19,463 nt of DNA from Saccoglossus kowalevskii (GCF_000003605.2 NW_003122918.1:26306-45768); one strand, 5' to 3'; shown: positions 8,138-18,004, counted from the first letter of the stretch. Notes: generated by a model not told the origin, from the sequence alone. Program-made: numbers and translations.

Positions 8138-9594
8138 CCTTCAAGGCTGATTGTTATATCTGTATATTAACAAGTGTATTCTCACAATGTGGAAATCCTC
8201 TACCCACTTTTCCAGAGCATTTGGAAGGAAGAAAACACCCCGATAGAGTGGGGGGAGAGCTATCTTGTAAAGCTACCAAAGAAGGGTGACCTTAGTCAAT
8301 GTGGGAACTACAGGGCGATCACACTGCTCTCCATACCGGGGAAAGTTTTTAACTGCATTCTTCTCGATAGAATGAATGACGCGGTGGATGCACTCCTACA
8401 TGACGAGCAGGCTGTTTTTAGGATGGGAAGAAGCTGCATAGACCAGATAACAACTTTCCGCATCATTATAAAACAATCACTCGAGTGGAACTCCTCGTTG
8501 TAAATAAATTTTGTAGACTACATGAAGGCCTTTAATAGCATTGATAGGCCCACTCTTTGGAATCTCATGAGGCACTATGGCATACCAGATAAAATCACAA
8601 ATATCATCAAGAACTCATACGAGGGTATGACCTGCCGTGTTGTCCATGGAGGACAGCTGACTGATGTTTTCCAGGTTAGGACTGGTGTCAGACAGGGCTG
8701 TTTGCTGTCACTTTTCCTGTTTCTTCTTACCATTGACTGGATAATGGGAACATCAACCAAGGGCAGGAGTAATGGTATCCAGTGGTCTCTCTGGGGACAA
8801 CTGGATGACCTGGATTTTGCAGATGACCTCGCTCTGCTCTCCCATACACAACAGCAGATGCAAGACAAGACAGATACAGTCAGTTACAACTCTACAAGAA
8901 ATGGCCTTAACATACACCCAACAAAGACAAAGGAACTTAGAATAAATGCAACTAACACAAACCAAGTCACATTGAGAGGTAAAGATTTAGAAGAAGTGGA
9001 GAGCTTCACCTACCTGGGGAGTAACATAGATAAATCAGGAGGGACAGACACCGATGTATGAGTCAGAATTGGCAAAGCGAGAGCAGCCTTCAACCAGCTA
9101 AAGAACATATGGCATTCATCAACCATATCTCTCAGAATCATTAAACCAGTACTTCTGTATGGGGCGGAAATATGGAGAACCACTAAAATCATCACCAGAA
9201 GAATCCAGACATTTATAAACTCTTGCTTATGAAGAATATTAAGAATATGGTATTCAGATGTGATCACAAACCAGGAGTTATGGGAAAGAACAAGTCAGCA
9301 GCCCATTGAACAGGAAATACTACAGAGATGCTGGCGATGGCTAAGACACACCCTTCACAAACCAACCCAAAACATCACAAGGTCGGCACTCAGCTGGAAC
9401 CCACAGGGCAAAAGGAAGCGGGGCCGTCCAAGAAAGACCTGGCTACGGGACCTCAAGGCTGATGTTCGGAGGTTGGGCTATACCTGGAGAGAAGTGGAGC
9501 GTCTGGCACAGGACCGGCCTGGTTGGAGAAATCTTGTTGGTGGTCTATGTTTTAGAAGGGACGATAGGCATAAATAAATAATAAAAAATAATTT
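8138..9594 (+). pseudogene. LINE-type reverse transcriptase relic, 5'-truncated, three in-frame stops
   Basis: One frame from 8174 to 9577 encodes a reverse transcriptase. Visible parts in order are KLPKKGDLSQCGNYRAITLL (fingers), FVDYMKAFNSIDRPTLW (motif A with catalytic Asp), TGVRQGCLLS (motif B), LDFADDLALLS (motif C, both Asp kept), SFTYLGSNI, and a C-terminal GKRKRGRPRKTW...RLGYTW...VERLAQDRPGWR domain typical of invertebrate endonuclease-RT proteins. TAA at 8501, TGA at 9059 and TGA at 9230 interrupt it. Similarity may begin near 8138 in another frame. The endonuclease half is missing. It ends in an ATAAATAAATAATAAAAAATAA-like tail. It is a dead copy; the clade was not assigned. Confidence 0.88.
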
Positions 9595-10023
9595 CCACAA
9601 CTGTGTGGTTTATAATTGTAAGCCCACTATGAAAGAAAGTTATAAAAATACATTTTGGTTTCACAGTCTGTCTCACTACAACACTGGCCTGAATGCATGC
9701 TGTTAGTTGCACCTGAACACAAAATAAGTTAATGCTATGCCTTTGCAGTGATGTCATATATTGATTGTGTTAAATGTGCATTGATGAACCAACCAAATAG
9801 CCATGTTATAGCCATGGATTTAAACCAACAAATGAATGTTTGAAGAATAACATCAGCTATCATTTAATCACTACATGCAAATCTTTAGCACATTGAATTT
9901 ATTTGTCTGTTATTCATCAAGAGATAAGACTGAAATGTTCACAAATAAATCATTTCTTTTAAAACTGTCTTTTATTTGATGTGGTAATAAACCATTCAAA
10001 AGATACAATGTAAAATGTTAGTT
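9595..10023. other. Intergenic, nothing recognised
   Basis: AT-rich sequence without splice-consistent coding segments or repeats. Confidence 0.5.
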
Positions 10024-10171
10024 TGATACCATACAGCAGAGATCGATTCAGCTCCACAGTTGATACCATACAGCAGAGATCGATTCAGCTACACAGTTGA
10101 TACCATACAGCAGAGATCGATTCAGCTCCACAGTTGATACCATACAGCAGAGATCGATTCAGCTGCACAGT
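10024..10171. repeat. Four tandem copies of a 37-bp unit
   Basis: Units begin at 10024, 10061, 10098 and 10135, exactly 37 bp apart (TGATACCATACAGCAGAGAT + CGATTCAGCTCCACAGT). The copies differ essentially at one base (CTCC/CTAC/CTCC/CTGC) and near the outer edges. Each unit contains an ATCGAT site. There is no spacer between units. Confidence 0.95.
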
Positions 10172-12004
10172 TCAACTTGAGAAGTGTTGTGATTAACTAA
10201 AACAATAATTTAAGGCTTCTGTCATCAAATGGGAGGCACATGTGTATCAACACCAGGTGACTAGTGTGGCTGTTTATAATAACAATCGGATTTACATTTC
10301 TATACACTATTATATTTTGTCTTGAATATTGAATGATACAAACTGTTGCATTGTCGCAATGTACTGATTTCTGCTGCCCATGCCTGATAAACTCTGTGGA
10401 TGTCTTTCCAACTTTACAAACTATTTCCACATTTCCGGCCTCGTATAATACACAAGCGAATCAAATAATTCTTAGTACAAGTCTTACACGGCCTCCTTCA
10501 AATAAAACTTGAAAACAAACTTAAAGATTTAGAACAAGCTAACCATCTTTTAAATATGAAAAATTATAGCAATTAATCTCTCATCAACGTCACTTTAATA
10601 TAACAAGTACAGTCAAATCTCTCAATCAGCAAGCGATTGAATAATATCAAAGCCCTCCTAAAATCAAAATCTGGCGGTGTTCAAAATATATACTGGTAAC
10701 TGGAAGAAACTAAAGAAAGACGTGTGCTGACCTTATAGAACCTCTTTTCTGAATCGCTCATCATATATGTGCAGAAATGCAAACATTCACCTCTATACTT
10801 CAATACAAGCTACTCTGAACCTACGTAAACACCTGTGAATATGCCAAGATGCAAGATTGTCTGTACATGTTTGCTAAATCGTATGATAAAGTACTGTTTT
10901 ATAGAAAAATTAAACAACATGATGAAACTAATATTAAATATATCTGAATACTAAATTGGAATTACATAGTGGAAGAGGATATAAACAATTGATAAATCAA
11001 CTAATCGATTCTATTGCTTATTCAAACCTATGAATGAAAATATCAGGTCGTCCGATCCGACCTGTGCCAATGACGTTATAATAATTTCATCCAGTTATCT
11101 ACACCAAAGACCACTTCATCTGTAAAATATGCAATGTTGCTCATGGATTGTCTGCATCTTCAAGATGTCCACAAATACATTTCCAAAATACACAATATTA
11201 TACACAATATCCTACTCTAATATCACAACTATATATAAATTGAACTTAGACCAACTTAGTTAATAGATGGTCGGCAAGGGGTATTTTCGTGAGCTGTAAT
11301 AATTGTTTTTATTATCGTAATTTTATAAATGGAACTTTCATTATTTCCTGTAAAATCGTAAAATGCCGTTTGTAATTTCTGTAACTTGTACTAACTATTT
11401 AGATTGTACCAAGACGCCTTTGGCATGTATACTCTATATGCTCATAGAACAATTCTACTTGCTAAACTGGACTATAATCAAAATAAAAGCTAGCACTTGA
11501 AACCTTTTCCCTTACTTTTTAAACAACAACTTCTGCACTGGATCAGCGGTGTACTGAATACAATGGTTTGTGTTATATCCAGATAAAATATGGCCGATTG
11601 GCAGCTATTTTCGTTTTAGACCATGCTATCGCTGATGACACGTGTCATAAATGAATACATGTCTATGTCAATTCGTTCTGTGATTTGATTAAATTTGACT
11701 ATTCGTCAAAGATGACCTACTGCTGGTAATCTTGCCTTTTGCTCATGTATCGATTTTGTTTTTTGTCAAATACATCATAATACACGTCAACGTTAACTTG
11801 CAGAAATATCTTCCAAAACATGTACATATATTTGTTTTTCTAATGTTCATAAATAATGAAGAATAACAGGAGTCTGGAGCCAGGTATATCGGCCACCCTT
11901 AGTGATCAAGCAGCCGAGGCTTTTGTCGCTTTTTCACGCCTTCAACTACGTGATTCTTTATGACGGAGCATTTTGGTGTTACTATATTACTGTAACACAC
12001 TTTT
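10172..12004. other. Intergenic, nothing firm
   Basis: Long AT-rich stretch with only short, composition-driven open frames. A hairpin at 11044-11064 is the only clear structure. Confidence 0.5.
11044..11064. repeat. Inverted repeat, 7-bp arms
   Basis: CAGGTCG and CGACCTG flank a 7-nt loop in an otherwise AT-rich area. It is a small hairpin of unknown role. Confidence 0.6.
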
Positions 12005-12098
12005 AATAAGTTTGTACTAGTTCTTTCTAGTAATACAATAAGTTTGTACTAGTTCTTTCTAGTAACACAATAAGTTTGTACTAGTTCTTTCTAGTAAT
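12005..12098. repeat. Three tandem copies of a 32-bp unit with internal hairpin
   Basis: AATAAGTTTGTACTAGTTCT starts at 12005, 12037 and 12069, exactly 32 bp apart, and the copies are almost identical. Each unit contains ACTAG-TTCTTT-CTAGT, a short hairpin. Confidence 0.92.
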
Positions 12099-12124
12099 TA
12101 TAGATTTGTCGGACACGATACTGT

Positions 12125-12172
12125 GTACTAACTAACAAACATTGTACTCATACCTCGTTGATGAGTTAGTAC
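12125..12172. repeat. Inverted repeat, 9-bp arms
   Basis: GTACTAACT (12125-12133) and AGTTAGTAC (12164-12172) are exact inverted copies around a 30-nt loop, just after the tandem repeat. Confidence 0.6.
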
Positions 12173-12324
12173 AGGTATGTTGTTAAATACATTTTTTCAT
12201 TCAGATGAAAGAAAACAGGGTGAATGACTCGCAGGGACATGATAAACTGTTCAGACAGATTAAATTAAGTTAGCACACACACGTGTGTTCCACTAAATGA
12301 GTTCATTCTTTGTGGTAAGCGATC

Positions 12325-12660
12325 TGGCTGATTCGTCCGTTTTATTGAAATGAACGATGTTTGGCCATGACAAGGGGCATTCGGCCCAAATGTGCGTGAG
12401 CATGTGTGTCACACGCAACGTAATATTACCGTAATTGGTATAGTACAGGTGTGATGGTTCAAATACCAAAATGGCAACAGTAACAGAAAGACTTCCCTGG
12501 CGGCGATGATAACATACGAACACGGAGCCAACAGATGAGATTTCAACTGATACTGGTATTATTATACTCTGCAAACATCAATTACAATAACGCGGTAAAA
12601 CTCCACTACTCCAATAACTAGATACTTAAACTCCAATACAATTCAACGAGATCTCCGATC
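12325..12660 (-). ncRNA. Possible short heat-inducible transcript without a long ORF
   Basis: If the promoter at 12655-12874 is used, the transcript would run left and meet AATAAA at 12346-12341, about 320 nt away. The first ATG (12578-12576) opens only an 11-codon frame ending at 12543. The 93-codon open frame at 12293-12574 begins at a TTG and shows no recognised domain. Whether a transcript exists, and whether it is spliced further, is inference. Confidence 0.2.
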
Positions 12661-12874
12661 TGAACTCAGTGCTGAACAACTCCCCTATATATACCCCCAC
12701 TGTCTATAAATAGACCATTACATCAGCATACATAATGAGTCTGGAACTTACTACAAATTCTAGAATGTTCCATTACCTTCTATTGCCTTCTACAGTGTTC
12801 TATTACCTATTCAACCAGTTTCTAAACAAAATCTAGAATATTCCATCCAGACACAGTACGGTTCTAGAACATTC
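12655..12874 (-). promoter_or_regulatory. Candidate heat-shock promoter reading leftwards
   Basis: Three sites have the heat-shock element layout TTCnnGAAnnTTC: 12758-12770 (TTCTAGAATGTTC, perfect), 12831-12843 (ATCTAGAATATTC, one base off) and 12862-12874 (TTCTAGAACATTC, perfect). On the minus strand they lie upstream of a TATATATA box at 12686-12693, preceded by G's and followed by GGGG, and a start is expected near 12655-12665. This is the layout of hsp70-type promoters bound by HSF trimers. A TATAAATA also sits on the + strand at 12705-12712, but the HSEs would then be downstream. No chaperone coding sequence follows in the window. Confidence 0.5.
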
Positions 12875-13335
12875 TCAGTGACACGGAAGTGGTAAATAAG
12901 TCGTATGCGACAATGTGCATTACAGAAACACATACAAAGGGTGTTTCATTTCGGCTGAAATCGAGTAACGTGCGTTACGTTTTTAAAGATTACAAAACAA
13001 CCATTCCAAGAGTATACAAATATAAATGAAATATCAATGTCTTCTATCAGACTTATATTGCAGTGACCATGGAATGCATATTTAAGTATATTCTTCAATC
13101 CATGAAAATATTACAAGTACTCTATTGAACACCCATTAATTAAAGTGTGAAGGGGCGGAGGATTCTTATTTGAAAGTTTTGTTCTCAAAACCCATATGCT
13201 CTAATGAGCAATTTTAAGTACCCTCTCACTGTGTTTTTTAATACCTACCAAATCACCAATTACCCACATTTGTAATGTATCTAGAAATTGTTCTAAACGA
13301 GAGTTTTCTATACATATGTGGCGCTCATGCACAGC
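12875..13335. other. Intergenic, nothing recognised
   Basis: No coding or repeat structure was found. A CGGAAGTG (ETS-like) sequence follows the last heat-shock element but is too short to call. Confidence 0.45.
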
Positions 13336-13890
13336 TTCTTAGCCCGTGCTAAGAAAACGTACGTGAACGCTGAGCTCGGGCTAAGAAATGCTAAGTACGA
13401 ATTAAATGTGGCCCCAGTGGCGGCGGCAGCAAAATTTGCCCTTCAAAGGGTCTAGATTTCAACATTTTAAAGGGGGCGTGCCCCGGCCCCCCGAATTCTT
13501 AGTGCAGGCTCAGAAAGTGTGCGTGAAGGGTTAGCTTAGCCAACACGTCAGTGTATTCAATGTCCATAATTTTGGAAGATTTACTATTTATTTCGGTATG
13601 CCATTTCCGACATGACAACGCGAAGACACATAGAGAGATTGTTCTCGAGAAAAAATAAACTGACGATGATACTAGTACTCTGTGCTACTTCCGGTAAACT
13701 GTATTCTGCATTTTCTGAATTGCTTTGGTATTGTTTTATAATCGTAGAACTATCATGTATACATTCGTAGTTAAAATGACTGAAGAATATTGTATTTTCA
13801 AACAAATGTTGGCGTTCTTAGGCCGTGCTAACGACTGTTCCTTCCCGTCCGATATGCAAACACGAGATTAGCTTAACGTGTAGCGTGAAC
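13336..13890. repeat. Cluster of related TTCTTAG...GCTAA hairpin repeats
   Basis: TTCTTAGCCCGTGCTAAGAA at 13336-13355 is a stem with 8-bp arms. A related segment at 13496-13541 keeps the order TTCTTAG, GGCTCAGAAA, GTGCGTGAA. TTCTTAGGCCGTGCTAA at 13815-13831 differs from the first by one base. A GTAGCGTGAAC piece follows at about 13880. The cluster surrounds a GC-rich segment with GGGGGCGTGCCCC (13472-13484). The composition differs sharply from the AT-rich flanks, which suggests one or more inserted elements of unknown family. Confidence 0.45.
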
Positions 13891-14180
13891 ACTAATATTA
13901 CAAATACAAAAATAAAACAAAATACAAAAAATAGAATGTGCTATGAGGCATCACCCGCTCAATTCTAGATTGTGGTGACCGCCAAGAAATATTGAACACA
14001 ATAGCTATTCATAAACGTCGTTTTCGCAATTGTGATTTTTCCAATATATTTGTACGTTTTCTCCATGTTGTAACTTTTAGTTCAGTGTCTGATTCACTGT
14101 CATTGTTATTGGTATTCTTTTAATACGATGATCTCCTGGCTACAGATAATACATTCACCTTCGTTTTCAATGCTGTCACC
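13891..14180. other. Intergenic, nothing firm
   Basis: AT-rich sequence; only short open frames broken by stops. Confidence 0.4.
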
Positions 14181-14184
14181 TTTC

Positions 14185-14850
14185 TCACTGATTGTTCAAA
14201 TTCTTGATCTTCATCATCACAAAAACTTTTGTTTTTTCAACATCATTGTCACTTGAAGAATTGTTATAACTGATAGTAATGACAATTTTTAATTTCAATT
14301 TTGTCTTTCTTACACATTTCAGTAACAATGTTAACATTAACTCTGTTATTTTAAGCTTGGAAATATCACTTGTATATTTAGCGCAACACAAAGATACTGA
14401 CAATTCGGTAATTATTTGTCTGTCTTTGATGTATACTGTTCCATGATCTTGAAAGTGGCGTTTCAGTTGTTCTCCTGATAATCACCCGGTGGGCACTCAA
14501 TCCCATACTCTCTTGTTGTCAAAACGTCAAGTTGTTTTAACACTGTCACGGAATGCGTAACATGACTAGTGGTGTCCCTCAGGCTCATATTGCACAGGAA
14601 TCACAATCTCTAGGAGAAAGTCCTTTCACACATCGGTTCCTAATAAATTCTATTCTAATACACACAGATTACAAAATGATCCTACATAAACTGCTCAATT
14701 CATTGAGAATAATGGTAACCAGGTTTAGACTGTCTAGAACTATATACTTCATTGTTAGTCCAAGTTTAGCCTCTAAAACTGGAGTACCATCAGTTAGATT
14801 CACAAGTTCTTCTGCAGTTATCCATTTTTTCACATAGTACGCTGATACTC
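14185..14850 (-). pseudogene. Coding-like fragments in shifting frames, minus strand, unidentified
   Basis: Read leftwards, several protein-like stretches follow each other in different frames: about 14830 (YYVKKWITAEELVNLTDGTP continuing VLEAKLGLTMKYIVLDS), about 14620 (VKGLSPRDCDSCAI), about 14560-14480 (VLKQLDVLTTREYGIECPPG), then LSGEQLKRHFQDHGTVYIKD continuing to 14185. The amino-acid mix is more protein-like than the AT-driven frames elsewhere. No family was recognised. It could be a decayed transposon ORF, a decayed gene or chance. Confidence 0.25.
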
Positions 14851-15013
14851 ATTCCAATATGAGATGCACTAATGCTCCATTGTACCACTTATTTCACTGT
14901 TTGTCTTATTGACTTCATTCTGAGTCCCCCTGCACCAATTCACTCTTATTAGAAATCAAGACTATACATTTTACACAACTCGGCACATCTTAAGTTTACA
15001 TCATGGTTACTCA

Positions 15014-15120
15014 CTCCACACCAGGACTATCGTCAGGAAAGTCAGCCATCCAGAATTTATACATTGGAAATTCATCAAATCTATGACCCCCCCTTCCAGT
15101 AACTGCGAGTCTCACGTATC
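15014..15120 (-). CDS. Candidate minus-strand exon, unidentified
   Basis: An open segment reads GYVRLAVTGRGGHRFDEFPM and then YKFWMADFPDDSPGV, ending at a perfect donor gtgagt (minus strand, 15013-15008). A phase-compatible continuation after gtgcag near 14920 would add GTQNEVNKTNSEISGTMEH and a stop. The supposed acceptor at 15121 lacks a pyrimidine tract, which weakens the call. No family recognised. Confidence 0.22.
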
Positions 15121-15438
15121 CTTTAGATATTTATATTATTGTAATTTATTATTTTTAATTTATTTATTTGTTAATTTCTTAATAATTAAAAGTTAAATTT
15201 GATATTGTGCATTTAATCATACGTAGCAAACAATCTTGCATTGCATCTATATATATCTATAATTGAGTTTTATTACAATTTTTTTACAAAAGTTATACTC
15301 GTAATATTAAGTCAAAACTAACTTTTCTATTTTTAAACTTCCGTCTATAAAAATAATTTGGTGCTATGTTTAGTTCATAGGTGAAGATGGTCTGCATCTC
15401 ACGGTCCGTTTGTCATAAATATCTGTTCTCGTTTGCAG

Positions 15439-15586
15439 GCACACACCTGTACCCGTTAGTGGTGTGAATTATCTAGAAAATGATGTTGTCCTCAAGACCA
15501 GACAAACTATTCTGCGCACACTCAAGAAATATGCAAATTTGTATCTCGAGTCAGAATACGATTATTGTAATGTAACAACACTATGA
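15439..15586 (+). CDS. Candidate terminal exon, unidentified
   Basis: A strong acceptor (ctgttctcgtttgcag) precedes an open frame of 49 codons including TGA. The translation runs HTPVPVSGVNYLENDVVLKT, then RQTILRTLKKYANLYLESEY and DYCNVTTL. Composition is protein-like. I found no upstream partner exon on this strand and no canonical AATAAA just after it. It could also be chance. Confidence 0.25.
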
Positions 15587-15663
15587 TATAAGATGATAAA
15601 CATGTAATACGGGATTCAAAACATTTTATTCTTGCATGACAATTCACAAATCATACAGCAAAA

Positions 15664-15924
15664 CTATTCAACGATCATTGTGATAAAAATATGCTCGCAT
15701 ACCACCCACGTACTTATCATCATTTCAAAAATCCAGTTATACGCACTGTCCCATATTTTGGCTGGCCATGTGATCACATCTGGAATCAAATGCAGACCTT
15801 TGTAATAGAACCGCTGGAGTACAAATACCACAGTGACGTCAGAATACGTCTTTAGCCAGCGTTGGATTCGTTCCGGATCGTTTAAAACGTAGCTCTGGTT
15901 CGTTCTATGTAATACGAGCTTGTT
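15664..15924 (-). other. 86-codon stop-free frame without an early ATG
   Basis: From 15924 leftwards, an open frame starts NKLVLHRTNQSYVLNDPERI, continues QRWLKTYSDVTVVFVLQRFY and ends at a TAG at 15664-15666. It has a mixed, protein-like composition and lies in a segment with more CpG than its flanks. No domain recognised. Open frames of this length are expected by chance in a window of this size, so the call is weak. Confidence 0.2.
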
Positions 15925-15959
15925 CTAGGTCGCTACAATATATTTGCAGACACCCTTAG

Positions 15960-16977
15960 CTCACAGCCCCATTCAACTTTTAAGATAATTAATAATAATG
16001 TGTTGCGTCTACGGTTACTAACCGTGCTGCGTTCATATGATTCACAATTCATCATTTCAATAATGTAATTCCTTTGCTCGAAATATCACCCAGAATATAA
16101 ATCCATCCAAGAAGCACCATCTTCAACGTAATTCAAAATTATTACAAAGTTGTAATTTGAATATTAATACAATTAATAAAGTTTACACTGACGATGTTAG
16201 GCATATTGTTTACATTTCTCATGAAGATGGTTTCATTGCCGGTTGTTTAGGAAAGTTCATACGTGAAATCTTTAAACACTACAACTGAATTATTTAAAAA
16301 ATGCATATAATGCATATATACATCGATGTTTTGTGAGTTTCCTGGACTGAGATGTTGCAATTTGCCTCTCATTGTATAGAAAAGAATTTGTATTGCTATC
16401 ATACCCCATATTTGAGGTTTTGATGAAAAATACAATAAAGTAATACATTCTGAAAACATATAAAAAACACTAACAATACAGGAAAAAAATCCAACAAGAC
16501 GCTCAAACTTCTAAACATAGAAAAATGGTTAATTTTTTTATGAAGCAGCTGGTTTAAGCATTTTATTTTAATTGAATTTTCTCGTATATTAAAACAGTTA
16601 TAGATGTGGTTCGCCACATCGTTTATAATGTTTTCATCTTTATTATTTAAATATTAATTAATAAATATTCATTGTTTTTGTTGTCATGAATAATGTTGTG
16701 TTTTTTTTAACAAACTTTCGTATTCTTTAGCGTATAACTGACATGAGAACAAAATATGTAAGCGATGGGCACTTATCCTCAGTTTGGTCATTGCAGAGCG
16801 ATATAATAGTGGGTTTTTATTATTCGCAAGTATTTTTCTAGTGAAAAATCTGTTTTTTAATTTTCTGTAAGTTCTCAGTTTATTTCATGGTTTGTGTCTT
16901 TGTCGTCGTTGTGCATAAATTTCTTACATCTTTTCCGACATTGTATTTCAAGTTTTTCACAAACGCCTTTTATTAAG
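15960..16977. other. Intergenic, nothing recognised
   Basis: AT-rich sequence. The minus-strand open frames around 16247-16617 overlap one another and are composition-driven. Confidence 0.5.
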
Positions 16978-17522
16978 GTAGAAGCCTAGTCATAATTGTT
17001 GACAAAATTGGTCATAAATCGCATGACAATGTTCATTAGTTTATAATGTACAAACATGAAGCTAATGTCCCATGGTACAATGAAATAGCATTATTTTGTG
17101 TGTCACAGTAATGCTTTTTGAGAAACATGTCCTAATATTTCATGAAAATTGATATTTTTAGAACAATTCCATAGAACACAATGTTAAAAAAATTGCATTT
17201 TTTGACACTTTTAAAACCCAGAGTTTTTAAATAATTCAAAAAGTACTTCATCATTAACAATATATGATTTTTTCAGCCTATGTCACCGGGCTAGACTTTG
17301 AGATATTGCATAATATCTCTGCCATAGGAACCTGTGGTAAACGTGTTATAATAGTGTCAAAATGGCGACTTTCCACTTTTAAAAATACAATCATCAATTT
17401 CTCAAAAAAGGGGCAGGTGACCCCCAACTTTTTTTAGGTCAATATCCTTATATTGCCTTGGAGTACAATTTATTGCAAAATGAAAAATTTTTTTTTTTTT
17501 TAATTTATGAGTAGGCTTTTAC
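16978..17522. mobile_element. 545-bp non-autonomous TIR element
   Basis: The left end GTAGAAGCCTAGTCATAA is matched by GTAAAAGCCTACTCATAA, the reverse complement of the right end at 17505-17522, with two differences in 18 bp. The interior is AT-rich and non-coding and includes a T run (about 17489-17502) and AAAATGGCGAC. These features fit a MITE-like DNA transposon of unknown superfamily. The target-site duplication is unclear. Confidence 0.6.
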
Positions 17523-17598
17523 GTTTCAGGCTTCACTGTGTTCACTGTGTCATGGTTTTTCCAGACATTACATTTTAATTCATCTAATATTTGAATCA

Positions 17599-17774
17599 AG
17601 CCTTGTTTTTCAGGTCTAGTTGTGCTCTATCTAATGTACCTGTTATATTTAAGTTAAACCCAAGATAAGAAGTTACTCTTCATTGTTGATATAAAATTTA
17701 AATTTGGTTAGACGTTTACCTGGTTTATTGAATATTATTAATTTTGATTTAGTAATGTTAATTTCTAACTTCCA
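17599..17774 (-). pseudogene. Decayed LINE reverse transcriptase fragment
   Basis: Read leftwards from 17774: WKLEINITKSKLIIFNKPGK then RLTKFKFYINNEE. After a frameshift near 17676 it continues VTSYLGFNLNITGTLDRAQL and DLKNKA. This order, W-x-(L)-x-IN-x-x-KSK-x-x-x-F followed by a YLGF-like motif, is the conserved stretch after the catalytic FADD box in CR1/Jockey-like reverse transcriptases. The catalytic part is absent. The + strand open frame at 17704-17997 is its antisense shadow. It borders the TIR element at 17522. Confidence 0.65.
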
Positions 17775-17794
17775 TTTTTACAGCAGGATCGCAG

Positions 17795-17845
17795 GGCGTT
17801 GTATACATAATTTTGTTCCAAATAAATATCTTATCTTATCTTACA
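17795..17845 (+). mobile_element. LINE-like 3' tail with ATCTT repeats
   Basis: TTTTGTTCCAAATAAATATC leads into tandem TTATC units (TTATCTTATCTTAC). An AATAAA followed by a short tandem tail is characteristic of a non-LTR element's 3' end on the + strand. It abuts the minus-strand RT fragment, so two insertions appear to meet here. Confidence 0.4.
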
Positions 17846-18004
17846 TCTCTAGTAGTAGTAATATTATCAATATTATTTTACTGACAGTACTATTAATATT
17901 TCTCCCTCTGACATTGTTGCCAAGCAACCTCACTGTAAACACTTCTCGCACTTCTCGTGAGTTTGAGTTCTGCCCTCTACGGCGAGTGAATAAATGAATT
18001 TAGT

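Noticed and set aside
10024-10171. Regular 37-bp repeats resembling a CRISPR array
   Set aside because: The units are contiguous with no unique spacers, and the DNA is eukaryotic, so this is a minisatellite.
12293-12574. 93-codon minus-strand frame downstream of the heat-shock-type promoter, possibly its protein product
   Set aside because: It begins at TTG rather than ATG, shows no chaperone or other recognised motif, and upstream ATGs are in other frames. A frame of this length is expected by chance here.
12655-12874. An hsp70 gene next to the heat-shock elements
   Set aside because: No frame on either strand shows the conserved N-terminal nucleotide-binding motifs of Hsp70 or an alpha-crystallin domain. 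Only the promoter-like part is seen.
14553-14837. 94-codon + strand frame
   Set aside because: It is antisense to better protein-like stretches on the minus strand and shows no domain of its own.
17704-17997. 97-codon + strand frame
   Set aside because: It is antisense to the LINE reverse transcriptase fragment and runs through the LINE tail, so it is a shadow.
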